Source of the DNA: Podaxis mareebaensis
Lineage: Eukaryota > Basidiomycota > Agaricomycetes > Agaricales > Agaricaceae
Reading direction: 5' to 3'
Length of the DNA: 42,744 bases
Assembly (NCBI GenBank): GCA_018524725.1
Contig: JAEUWP010000349.1
Span: 1 to 42,744, forward strand
Part shown: one piece after another, positions 33,155-42,695 of the stretch
Layout of the letters: each line of letters begins with the position of its first letter
Numbering within the stretch: the first letter of the stretch is position 1
Notes under the pieces: generated by a model
What the model was told of the DNA's origin: nothing
Database searches by the model: none
What the model saw: only the letters and a program-made list of their open reading frames with translations
Position numbers and translations under genes: made by a program

Positions 33155-35387
33155 ATGAGAATTTTAACTTGGAATATTGTATGTTTCTCCCCTTCTATAT
33201 TTCTCTTTTGTGCTAGTACTTATGCATCCCTGAAAGAACGGTGTTCGCACTATTCCCCAGTATCATCCGTGGGTATACTTCCCTGTTCACCAAAAACATT
33301 ACATATAACTATACCAAGATGGAATACGTTCAAGACCCATGACGAGATCTTAAACAACCTAGGGGCAGATATCATCTGTTTTCAAGGTCTGTCTGTCTTC
33401 TGCTTATCTAGTATGCTGGCCTCTCTGTTGACGTCTAGCGTTCCAGAAATGAAATCTTCCCGCTCTACCCTACCAAAGGATGTTGCGGTACCCCCTTCCT
33501 ACGACTCTTTCTTCTCGTTCCCGGTGAAAAAATCTGGGTACTCAGGTGTCGCCACGTACACTCGAGCTGCCACTGTCGTCCCCGTGAAAGCGGAAGAGGG
33601 TTTGACTGGACTCATTCAACCAAAACCCCCTTTCACCCCAAAAGAACGCGTCTCGCGCTTTGAGAACTATCCTCCGCAACTGTTGCACGATGACGACCTA
33701 GACTTCAAACATTTGGATAGCGAGGGACGCGCCATCACTGTCGACTTCGGTTTATTCGTTCTTATTAACGTGTATTGTCCGAATGATGGTACTGGAACAG
33801 AGGAGCGCGACAAGTACAAGATGGATTATCACCGGCTGCTCGATGCACGCGTCAAGGGGTTGATTGAGAAGGAGGGAAGGGAAGTCATTGTCCTGGGAGA
33901 TATTAACGCTTGTGCAGCCATCATCGACCACTGCGAAGGCAACATCATGGTTGCTAGAGGGAAGGCGGCAGGTTTGGAGGGCGAGGATGGATTCTGGGGC
34001 AAGGAGTATCGCAGGTGGTTGCGAGATTGGTTGCAGAAGGAGGATGGAACTGGAGGGCCACTTGTTGACGTTGTTAGGCGCTTCTGGCCTGATAGGAAGG
34101 GGATGTATACTTGTAAGACCCTGCTCCTTATCTTCTTGTTAGCACATTGCTTAACGGCCCTCACCAGGTTGGAATACCAAAATATCTGCCCGTGAAACTA
34201 ACTACGGAACGCGTATTGACTATATCCTCGTCACGCCCGGTCTTCTCCCATGGATCAAAGCTGCAGATATCCAGCAAGAAGTGAAAGGCAGCGACCATTG
34301 CCCGGTTTTTGTTGACTTCCATAACGAAATTACGGCCAGCGACGGCTCAGTCATTAAACTCCATGATGTGCTTGGGGTCAAGGCAAAGCCAGATGGTACG
34401 AAGGAACCGCCAAGGCTGGCTGCGAAGTTCTGGGAAGAGTATTCGGGAAAGCAGATGTTGTTGGATAAGTTTTTTGGGAAGGGTAAGAAATCAACCGCGC
34501 ATGCTGTGGCCGTGTCCCCAACACCTCAGCCTTCGAACGATTCGGAACAACTTGAGGGTACGCAAGGCTCACAGTCGCCATCAGATACCCCTACAGTAGA
34601 CGGCTTTCCAGTGGAACCCATGCCTGTTGCCCTTCATGATCTCCATGCTACCACCTCTCCCGATCCGCCCGCTTCCTCTCCCACTGAAATGGCATGCTCT
34701 CCTCCCATCACCACTTCTCAGACGTTGAAACGGAAGTCAACGATCGACGGCCAGTTGACCCCGGCCACGTCAAAGAAACAAAAATCCGCCGAGAAGAAAA
34801 CAGACAAAAAGGCCAAAAGCCGTTCCGGACAGCCCAAGCTGTCATCATTCTTCAACAAACCTATTGCCTCGCAGACCTCGTCCTCATCAGCGCCCAAGGA
34901 GAAGAGCCAAACTCCGATCGATGTGGTTGATGTAGACGATGATGATGTTTCACCTCTTTCCCAAGAGCCCACCGCTCCGTCGCAAGACTCCCTGCCAGTC
35001 AGCGTCAATGGAGAAGCGAAACAAGTGTGGAACAATCTTTTGGCCCCTGTCCAGCCTCCAAAATGCATTGTACATGGCGAACCTGCGAAGGAGTACACGG
35101 TTAATAAACCCGGTCCGAACAAGGGGAAGAGGTTCTTCATCTGCTCTCGGTATGTGGTCCGTCCCCTGACGTCGATACCCCGGACTCATAGGGATTTCTA
35201 ATGCTCCAGACCAGTGGGTCCTGGTTACGACAAAGGCAGAGCTGAGCGACTACGAGAGGAGGTAGATCCGACGTACCGCTGCGACTTCTTCAAGTGGTCA
35301 AGTGATTGGAGGAAGCAGGCCAAGAAAATGGAGCCAACGGCATCAACATCGACGCATTCTCGACAGCGTGGCAACAAGCCTGTGTGA
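33155..35387 (+). CDS. APN2: Class II AP endonuclease 2 (APN2/APEX2), ExoIII-like with GRF zinc finger
   Basis: Six exons, 33,155-33,178, 33,237-33,268, 33,319-33,386, 33,447-34,112, 34,168-35,149 and 35,210-35,387, total 1,950 nt (649 aa). The enzyme cuts abasic sites and trims 3' blocked ends in base excision repair in the nucleus. Visible: MRILTWNI then NGVRTIPQYHPWNTFKTHDE, the metal-binding glutamate in FQEMKSSR, NVYCPNDGTG, GDINACAAIIDHCEG (GDxN), RIDYILVTPG and GSDHCPVF (catalytic D-H). A PIP-box-like QPKLSSFF near the middle of exon 5 suggests PCNA binding. The C-terminal GRF zinc finger reads CIVHGEPAKE, KGKRFFICSR and RCDFFKW. A 32-nt exon 2 supplies the conserved Asn-Gly. All introns have GT..AG ends. 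Confidence 0.95.
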
Positions 35388-35876
35388 TCGTTGAAATAAC
35401 TGTAATTGATGGCTCAACACCGACGCTGGCCGTTCGGGATTTGTCATGCCCCAGTTGACTCCGAGACCTGGGAAGGACCAAGTAACTTAAGGAGTTCGCG
35501 ACAGGGACCTTCACTTGTACATTTTGTCCAACCGTGCAGGTGGTGCGAGTAATGCATCGGGTGATGCGAGGACTACGGCGGACCGCGGAGCTTTGCAAGC
35601 TAAAATAGCATTTTGCATTTCTGTCCTTCCGTCGGGATCGTGCCTTCTTGGGGACCCCATCGTCGGGTGCAGTGTAGTGCCGCCCGAGCTGGTTTTTCGA
35701 GGTCCATGATGTTTCCCCCATATCGCCCTGCCCTTGGCTCTGCTTGTGATATATGATTGTCTTGGATTAAAACAGGAAATAAACGTAATAGAAACGGAGG
35801 CCTTGCACGCCCGACAAGTAAACAAAAAATTTCTCGAACAACTACAGCTAATACACGAGACGTGGACAGATGAAGT
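35388..35876. other. Intergenic stretch after APN2
   Basis: About 490 bp between the convergent 3' ends of APN2 and gene E. Open frames overlap here on both strands but show no domain, so none is called. Confidence 0.5.
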
Positions 35877-36285
35877 CTAGCATGCGGTGTCAGGTGGAAC
35901 ATCACTGCAACTAGAGAGCACCTTGCAGTGAGACGGAGGTTTCTATGAAGCATTAGGTCTCCTTACTAGTTCGTCGCGAATCCGTGGCAGCAGCGGGGGC
36001 CGTTCGGATCTAATGAAGGGCTTAGCATGATACTGGGAACCGTCCATCGTGAAGTCTACTACTCACGCTTAGCACAGTCCTGTGGGGAAAGCCTAGGGTG
36101 TGAAAACTGGGTTGGGTTCTAGAGCGGCCGCTTCGTACCTTGTCACTCAGGCCTGCAACTTTGGTCAGAAACATTGTAATGTCCAACGAAAACTAAAACA
36201 GTTACTGACATTCGTGTTCGAGTTGGGCGTTGATGACTTGTGCGACGATTAAGATGAACAAGAAAGTAAAGATTCTAGACCGCAT
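35877..36285 (-). CDS. Small secreted cysteine-rich protein E (59 aa)
   Basis: Exons 36,210-36,285, 36,139-36,152, 36,067-36,079, 35,967-36,009 and 35,877-35,910 join to 59 codons plus TAG. The signal peptide is MRSRIFTFLFILIVAQVINA. Cysteines are at 26, 32, 41, 42, 50 and 59 (C-x5-C-x8-CC-x7-C-x8-C). Donors are GTCAGT, GTACGA, GTGAGT and GTAAGG; acceptors end CAG or TAG. Intron 1 splits the first cysteine codon (T|GC) and the last intron precedes cysteine 5, as in all other members. It is the most diverged member. TATA box at 36,327-36,333. Confidence 0.83.
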
Positions 36286-36770
36286 CACTGAAGGAGAGGA
36301 AGAATGCTGTCATCACCCCGCCGGGGTTTTATAATAGCCAAGGGACCTAACTAAGAGGATCTAGTCCGCGATTAGAATGGGAATCTTCACTGTTTCAGCA
36401 GTCGGATGACTTCACAACCCGTGCTTCCTGGGTGTCGGCCGTACGCCTACGTCTGGCCTTATTCGAACGCCCATTCGGGTAATAGCAGTTCTGGGTCTGA
36501 CCTAAGGCCCTTGCCAAAATCCCAATACGCTTCACCCTGAGTGGCTTGGCAGAAGCAAGATGGGGCTATTCAGTGACTCGCACGGCGAACCATGACATCG
36601 GGCCGATACCATACCAGAAGGGTTGATTATGACCACCGACTACATGGTAGGAGTAGGGAGATGGAACAAATGACACGACGCTGAAGTAGGGCACAAACGC
36701 GCTAGTCTCGGAGATAGTAGGGTCTCACTAATACCGGACATCCCACAATGTCTTCATATGATCCAACCAC
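36286..36770. other. Intergenic stretch between E and J
   Basis: About 485 bp; it includes the promoter of E. I see no gene or repeat. Confidence 0.5.
36327..36333 (-). promoter_or_regulatory. TATA box of gene E
   Basis: TATAAAA on the minus strand, about 42 bp before the ATG. Confidence 0.6.
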
Positions 36771-37131
36771 TCAGCACCGAGTGTCTATTGGCAAACAGCT
36801 GCACTCATTAACGCTCAATCTTCCTGAGACTCTAAATGAATAAACTCACTATTGAAGGGTGGCGATGATCCCGCAGCAATGAAAACCCAACTCTTCCTTA
36901 CACTGCCAAACTTTACTTGACTGTTTATCAAACTTTCAAATGATACCAACTTACAGTATCCGGGTTGCCTAACGCAGCCAGAGGACGCAGTTAGGGTGCG
37001 GAACACTGCACTAAATGCTGAGCACACCTACACGTTGGAGTCTGAGGCGCGGCCGCCGGAAATGCTACCACTGAGCTAGCGGTGACAGTGAGAAGAGTAA
37101 GGGCAGAAATGAAACTTTTGGTGAACAACAT
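36771..37131 (-). CDS. Small secreted cysteine-rich protein J (type 3, 64 aa)
   Basis: Exons 37,032-37,131, 36,955-36,968, 36,850-36,902 and 36,771-36,798 join to 64 codons plus TGA. The signal peptide is MLFTKSFISALTLLTVTASS, then VVAFPAAAPQ. Cysteines are at 34, 39, 47, 48, 57 and 64 (C-x4-C-x7-CC-x8-C-x6-C), the same spacing as gene F. Intron 1 splits the first cysteine codon (T|GC); the last intron is phase 2, before cysteine 5. It shares HCCG and the ending CxPxDTxC with F. TATA-like element at 37,170-37,176, about 39 bp before the ATG. Confidence 0.84.
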
Positions 37132-37169
37132 GATTCAAGTTGTGATCTCGTGTTGTCATCATGTCCAAG

Positions 37170-37176
37170 TTTATAT
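37170..37176 (-). promoter_or_regulatory. TATA-like element of gene J
   Basis: ATATAAA on the minus strand, about 39 bp before the ATG. Confidence 0.5.
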
Positions 37177-37362
37177 GGTGGAAGTAGAGAGGTAACTGGA
37201 GTACATAACTGGGGAGCTAGAGCGATAGCCATCCGATTAATACCGCGACATGCCAAGTGACTGATACCCCATGCACTTATGAAAGGTTTCACGTAACAGG
37301 GGTTTGCTCTACTACATCCATATCGTAACAGTGACATTCCTACAGTATCTGGTACCTCTACA

Positions 37363-37810
37363 TCAACAGACCGTGTCCAAAGGAACACAACTTGATCGGA
37401 GAAGAATTCAACATCGTTCTCTATAGGATCTGGAGAAGGGATAACTTACTTCTTGAATGATGCGGTGAAACCACAACAGTGGTATCCTTTGCCGCCTATT
37501 GGAGTGGTTCGTTAGACCCATGCACTAGAAATTATTGTATAGTTTGACATTGCTAGATCCGAACCCAAGGTCAGGGAATACCGCTCTTCCAGTTGAAGCA
37601 GCCGCGCTTACCTCATCGGTTGTACCTACACACACATTCAGTTGCACGGTAATGGAGTCGACATTGGAGTCGTGAGTGCGCAATTTTCAAAGTGGCTGGC
37701 ATAACCTTACATTGAAGTAGAGTAGGGGTGGGATCTTGGGCATTAGCCACCAAGGCTACCGCTTGAGTGACGAAGAGAAGAGCGAATGGAAGGGCGAACT
37801 TGAACTGCAT
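37363..37810 (-). CDS. Small secreted cysteine-rich protein F (type 3, 64 aa)
   Basis: Exons 37,711-37,810, 37,612-37,625, 37,518-37,524 (7 nt), 37,450-37,495 and 37,363-37,390 join to 64 codons plus TGA. The signal peptide is MQFKFALPFALLFVTQAVAL. Cysteines are at 34, 39, 47, 48, 57 and 64, the same as in J. The first exons of F and J are both 100 nt and the second 14 nt; F has an extra intron that makes a 7-nt third exon. Intron 1 splits the first cysteine codon. The last acceptor is CAAG, as also used in gene D. TATA box at 37,852-37,859. The 3' exons are less certain than the first two, but the match to J supports them. Confidence 0.82.
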
Positions 37811-38414
37811 GTTGAACTTGCCTGTACTATGATTTTCTACCAGAAGCTCTCTTTATATAGAGAGCACTGGTCAACGCGGAGTTATCACTTGAACTTGCCC
37901 GTTATTCACGGTTTAACATGATGACCGTCCGAGACTCTTGAGACCGTTTAGCCAGCTTAAATTTAGCATCTCCAGGGAGATCGATATTTCCAACTTCATT
38001 ATTAGTAGCCACGGCACGACAGTAAACCGCTAAGTAAGCACAGTTCCGTGCGGATTACCGACTATCCAATGAAGGGAGATTCCTAATGGTAACAGAGAAG
38101 TCACCTATGTTGAGACCGAAACCGGAAAAAAAGTGCAATGTGGGTGAGACTCCCAAGTTGACGGAGACCGAAGTGGTGGAAGCCTGAAGCTTTGAAAAAT
38201 GCTGTGCCGGAGCTTCCATCAACTGGCAGACGTCCTCAGGCCTCAGGTAATGGCTGGCTGTCGCCGTTTGCGTTGCAAACATCCCGCTTTGTTCGTACTC
38301 TTTCGCTGCTGGTCGTCGGAATAACGTCTCTTAGAAAACAGGCATAGACGAGTATTGTTTATAATGTATCGCAGCGAACCGGTACAGTGCTAGTGCTTGT
38401 AACGAGCAGTCATC
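37811..38414. other. Intergenic stretch between F and H
   Basis: About 600 bp; it includes the promoter of F. A 76-codon minus-strand open frame (38,055-38,282) has no signal peptide or family cysteines and is not called. Confidence 0.45.
37852..37859 (-). promoter_or_regulatory. TATA box of gene F
   Basis: TATATAAA on the minus strand, about 42 bp before the ATG. Confidence 0.6.
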
Positions 38415-38692
38415 TTAACATACAGCACCCCGAGGAAGAGTAACACAACTAGAAAGGTTTTAGCCTTCTGAATCCGTCTCATGTCAAGTGGAACTCACAT
38501 AGGGCCATTAATCGACTTGCAGCATTGTTCCTGGCCCTTGCAGTAGAGGTTCTCACCACCTGAAACGAAATCAATTACATGAATCAATCATGATAGAGAT
38601 TCAGGTTACTCACATGGAGTATGTTGAGGAGAGGCCGATGCCTGAGCGGCAAATAGAAGGGAAGTAACGGCGAAAAGCTTGACGGCGTACAT
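38415..38692 (-). CDS. Small secreted cysteine-rich protein H (type 2, 57 aa)
   Basis: Exons 38,614-38,692, 38,499-38,559 and 38,415-38,448 join to 57 codons plus TAA. The signal peptide is MYAVKLFAVTSLLFAAQASA, followed by SPQHTP. Cysteines are at 27, 33, 39, 40, 48 and 57 (C-x5-C-x5-CC-x7-C-x8-C). Introns are GTGAGT..CAG and GTGAGT..TAG; the first splits the first cysteine codon and the second lies before cysteine 5. It is close to D (YCKGxEQCC; ending CVTLPRGAVC) and to its neighbour I (CCxSINGPICVTLP), so H and I are likely a tandem duplicate. TATA box at 38,741-38,748. Confidence 0.88.
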
Positions 38693-39125
38693 AAGGACTT
38701 GGTTTGGGGTAGAGGGCTTCGACAGAGGAGCGACACTTTTTATATAGACTCCTGGAGATAGGTGTTCGCAGGTTGTCTTGGCAGGAACTCCAAGGAGGTA
38801 CCGGTATACGGGCTTATGTAGGAAGTAGTGGAGGAATTGAGGCTGTAAGGGCTATCCGTTGGTGTTCCGATTTCTCCTTTGAAACCCTCACATTCGGAGG
38901 ATGTATCATATGGTAGACACCGCAGAGATCATGAGCTTATGGAACAGAGCAAACGACGATGGGGGATGGAGCGAGTAACATAGTATTGATGTAATAGTTG
39001 TATGAATTTCATGCGCTCATGGTGTCATCAAGGCGCCCGCAAGTAGATGTTTATCAAATGGAACTATGAAACTATCCCAAAGTAGGTATGCATCTGTTCT
39101 GATTTACAAATGGGAGCTCGTGCTT
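38693..39125. other. Intergenic stretch between H and I
   Basis: About 430 bp with the promoter of H. No further gene is seen. Confidence 0.5.
38741..38748 (-). promoter_or_regulatory. TATA box of gene H
   Basis: TATATAAA on the minus strand, about 49 bp before the ATG. Confidence 0.6.
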
Positions 39126-39420
39126 TCAGCAGACAGAGCCCTGAGGAAGAGTAACACAACTAGAAGAACTTTAACGATTGTAATCAATTGATGAAGAATA
39201 AACGACCTACATTGGACCGTTAATCGACCTGCAACATTGCTGGCCTTCCAAAGGGCAACTTCCATCATCGCCACCTATGGTAAGTCTATATTAGCATGAC
39301 TCTGCGCGAGCCACTAATAATCAAGAGCTCACAAGGAGTTGTAGATTGGGGAGCAGGCGAGGCGAATGCTTGGGCCGTAAAAAGAACAAGAACAGCAGCG
39401 AAAAACTTGAACTTATACAT
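39126..39420 (-). CDS. Small secreted cysteine-rich protein I (type 2, 61 aa)
   Basis: Exons 39,333-39,420, 39,211-39,274 and 39,126-39,159 join to 61 codons plus TGA. The signal peptide is MYKFKFFAAVLVLFTAQAFA, then SPAPQSTTP. Cysteines are at 30, 36, 43, 44, 52 and 61 (C-x5-C-x6-CC-x7-C-x8-C). Introns are GTGAGC..TAG and GTAGGT..TAG, placed as in H. The last exon is nearly identical to that of H at the DNA level (shared block GAGGAAGAGTAACACAACTA on the plus strand). TATA-like element at 39,487-39,493. Confidence 0.87.
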
Positions 39421-40460
39421 GATGATGCCGATGGCAGAGGGAGTAGTGTATGAGAACTGGAAGGATGAGCCTGCTGTTACCTCAGCTTTATATCTAGCTA
39501 TGAATCTGACATCCGGGGCGAAGGGTTATTTGGCAGGGGGAACACGGAGAAAAGCAAAGGGCGTGGCTGCTAGCATAGTCGGGCACATGTGTGCGGGTGC
39601 GAGAGAATTGGTCTGATTATTTCCATTTAGTGCCAGGGTGGGCTACCTCCCCGCTTGAAACATTGCGGATCTCGGAGGTTGCAAACTGAAGCTAAGGGTC
39701 AGTAATCTTGACAGTCAGAATGGCCCTTCGGTGACCGTTATCAATAGAGTCCGTCACCTTCGGTGTTCATCAAGTCGTGATTTTGAAGCTCATTATGAAA
39801 ATGCTGACATCCCCATCCTCATTTTGCCTCATTAGGCGAAGGGATGAAGTGCAGTCAGAAATAGTACCCCTGCCTTCCCAAGGCAGCAAAACTACTAGCA
39901 CGACCCTTGGCTTAGCAGGCCGGGAATGAGAACAGATGAGAACTCGGAGGTGAATCGGAGCCTCGGAGGCTTCTCGATGGAGCACCATGGAACCGCCCTG
40001 CCCTTGTGTTACGTCTTGTATTGGCCGCTCATCGGGTCAACTTGTAATTCCATTGTATCCACAGGAGCGTGCTGCTGGATATATGAGATGATTGGAGGCA
40101 CGGCTTGACATTTAACTTCAATGCTGAGACTATCAGGGGACCTAAACTCTCACTAGCCTCCTAGCGTTATGCTTCTCGGAAGTATCTTCATGGAGGGTAG
40201 GCATCTTGTGGTAAATTACTGCGGGGCTAAAAAGGCCTTCAAGCCATATTGAAACTGAAGGGCTGGCCGTAAACAATAAGCACCACGTTCCGTCCAATCC
40301 GTGTATTACATGAAAAAGTAACGTGAAGCCTCCTTCAATAGGGGCTAGCCCCGCGATTGAAGGAGATTTGTTTTTCGAGTGGGCGGAGCTGTTAATAATC
40401 AGGTGCCTAGTGACTCCACTCAGGCATCAGCGGAAAGGCCGAAACTATACATACCAAAAA
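39421..40460. other. Intergenic stretch without a clear gene
   Basis: About 1 kb. The left end holds the promoter of I. The remainder has only short open frames without domains on either strand. Confidence 0.45.
39487..39493 (-). promoter_or_regulatory. TATA-like element of gene I
   Basis: ATATAAA on the minus strand, about 67 bp before the ATG. Confidence 0.45.
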
Positions 40461-40464
40461 ATAT

Positions 40465-40900
40465 CAATACATATGCTGAAATATACTAAAAACCACGAAA
40501 TGCCATGTATCCGGAAGGTATTCTGCAAGGTATGAAAAGATTAATGGGCATACAAATATTCTGCACTATACAACCGCCTCCAACATTCTCCGGCATATAT
40601 ACCTGCCAATCATGTTAGAGAATACAAGGTAATGCAAGACTTACCTACCATAGATAGATATAAAACTTGTAGAACAGCCGAAACCATGTATTCCACCAAA
40701 ACCAATATATAAACTGAAATCTAATAAATACACCAAAAGTCAATGTATCCGGAAGCAACCATACAAACCATGAAAGGATTTCTAAGGAATGCAAAGATCG
40801 CCAACATATCCTAGTATATATACATGTAAATCATTGTAGAGAAATACTAACCAATGAAACCCTTGCCTACCATTGATGGGTCCGAAAGTCGGCAGAGCTT
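40465..40900. repeat. Degenerate two-copy repeat, period about 237 bp, AT-rich
   Basis: The block ATGTATCCGGAAG occurs near 40,505 and 40,743. Both are followed in the same order by ATGAAARGATT, a 'catatatAcctg/tatatatacatg' segment, 'tgTtAGAGAATAC/tgtagagaaatac' and 'CTTACCTACCATAGAT/TTGCCTACCATTGAT'. No coding potential. It could be part of a decayed non-coding element. Confidence 0.5.
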
Positions 40901-41099
40901 ACAAGGCAATAAAATCTTTTGACGCGATCCAATGTTAGAAACACTTGTAAGGTGTGAAAGCTTTTGGAAGGCTTCAATCATCTCATGCCATTCAAGCACA
41001 CCAAGCTTTGCCGAAAGAGCTATATTTATAACTAAAGCATACACCCAGCAAGTACAATACAATGGACGTCAGTACGAAAGCAGCCCAGGAACTATAGAG

Positions 41100-42695
41100 C
41101 TAAACCCCAAGTCGCAACGACCTCCTGGGCATTTCACTTGTAGTGGCTGCCTTACGTTTCCTGGTCGGTTGGCTCATGAGCTGTTGATAAAGCTCGTCAG
41201 CATCCTCGGGCTCTTCCTCCTCTGCATGAACTTCGCGACTCGGCTGGGATTGCAGTGACTGAGATTGCGGACCTTGATTGGCGCGACGCTTCAGAGGTCG
41301 GCGTTCCTTCGGTTCAGCTCGGGGGGTCACAGCCTGGCTGCTTTGCACTGTATTGTTGCGGCGCTTGAGGTGAATACGAATTTGCTGTCGAGGTGTTTTG
41401 TTAACAGGCGGGGCAAGGGGCGGTGGAGGAGGCATTTCGCCGGTGGGCTGGACAGGAGGTGGTGGAGGAGGTATTTCGCTGACGGGCTGGACAGGAGGCG
41501 GTGGAGGAGGCATTTCGCTGACGGGCTGGACAGGAGGCGGTGGCGGAGGCATTTCATGAGCGCTGGATGGGGATGAAGGGGGCGGTGCTACCCAGCGTAT
41601 CAGGACCTGTCATAGATATAGTTGACACTCACAAACATATGATGCTCCCCCCAGGGCGGCCAGAGGGCAGCGCACTATCGGATTGCTGCACGAGAGGTGG
41701 TGCCTTGCTGAGACGAGGAGACCCCTCATCGTCAGAGGGATCAGATCCAGAATCTTCCTCGGTAGAACTATCGTCACCCTGCTTGAGGAAACGCAGATAG
41801 TCATCATCTTCATGGTTGATGCGAATGAGAGGGGTTGTTTTTGTGAGTGCTTCAGGACCAAAGACACGCCTTGAAGCAGTTAGCTCCATAGTGTTGAATA
41901 GAAGAGGACTTACTTTGACAGTTTGTCAAGCAACTTCCTCGCCCAGGGGTCGTTCTCGTTACTGAATATCTCGTAGAGCACATAGAAAAACTCTTCCTTC
42001 TTGAACAGCCCCAGCTCAGTATGCCAGTCATCGGCGGCATCCAGCATGAAATGCGTCTGAGGGATGGATGAGATTAATGAATCAATTTCAAGTAACACGT
42101 ACCTGGACTGCGGCGTACGCCAATGTCCCTGGCGTGATGCACGAAAGCCCGTTCATCTTGGCATGGCTGGCCCTAGTCTTCGGCTTTGCATACTCGAGGC
42201 TATCGGTGGACGAGGGTGAAGTGAAAATATGCTTGAAGACCTTGAGCATAGGTTAAATCAGAGTGAACAATAGCGTTAATAGGAACTTACACGAAGTAAT
42301 AACTCGCCTTCTCCAAAACCCTGTCGAACCTTCTCTTTGTTGTACTTGCCATCCTTGTACATGAACCTTGGGAACATCTTCACACCAACGGTGAGCGTCC
42401 CAGCCTGAAGCACAGCGATCGTCCTGATCGCAAATCAATGTGCATGTAATCGACATTATTCAGGTGAATATATGTACTTATCCGGTTCAGCCTGGTAGTC
42501 GCCATAGTACATGGCAGGCATCAATAGTTCGGCGATTTGCTTGTGATGCCAGCCATGTGACGCGCTTTTGAGCATTGAAGGTGGGATATCGGGGACGAGG
42601 CGCTGACCCGGGACGGCCAGACGGATGTATTCGAGCCTTTTCTTCTTCAGGGAACCTGTGTCGTTCGCTCGAGCTTGGCCAGTGATGCGAGTCAT
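41100..42695 (-). CDS. DUF6698-like protein, 3' part of gene (N terminus beyond the right edge)
   Basis: Six exons are visible, 42,478-42,695, 42,291-42,423, 42,103-42,240, 41,914-42,056, 41,637-41,869 and 41,100-41,587, joining in frame to 450 codons before the stop. The first exon is preceded by CTCTACAG, an acceptor, so more exons probably lie to the right. The protein shows LVPDIPPSMLKSASHGWHH, LMPAMYYGDYQ, HIFTSPSST, THFMLDAADDWHTELGLFKK and YEIFSNENDPWARKLLDKL, a pattern I associate with the DUF6698 family expanded in Agaricomycetes. It is followed by an acidic region, a proline-rich repeat and a basic tail (RKRKAA, PRRSLRL) that could act in nuclear import. The junction before the last exon (T|GTTTGT..TAG) was chosen because it keeps the frame. 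Function is unknown. Confidence 0.65.
41430..41552 (-). repeat. 39-bp coding tandem repeat (PPPPPPVQPVSEM)
   Basis: About three and a half copies of a 13-residue unit, MPPPPPPVQPVSE with small changes, in the last exon of the DUF6698-like gene. The units are close at the DNA level, so copy number may vary between strains. Confidence 0.8.

Noticed and set aside
35290..35953. Overlapping minus-strand open frames of 104-143 codons after APN2
   Set aside because: Partly antisense to the last APN2 exon and to gene E; no motifs or splice signals support them.
38055..38282. 76-codon minus-strand open frame between F and H
   Set aside because: No signal peptide, one cysteine, no similarity to neighbours; probably chance.
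39926..40108. Possible tenth cysteine-rich peptide (plus-strand open frame ending GACCWIYEMIGGTA)
   Set aside because: It has a CC pair but no signal peptide, too few cysteines and no fitting splice sites.
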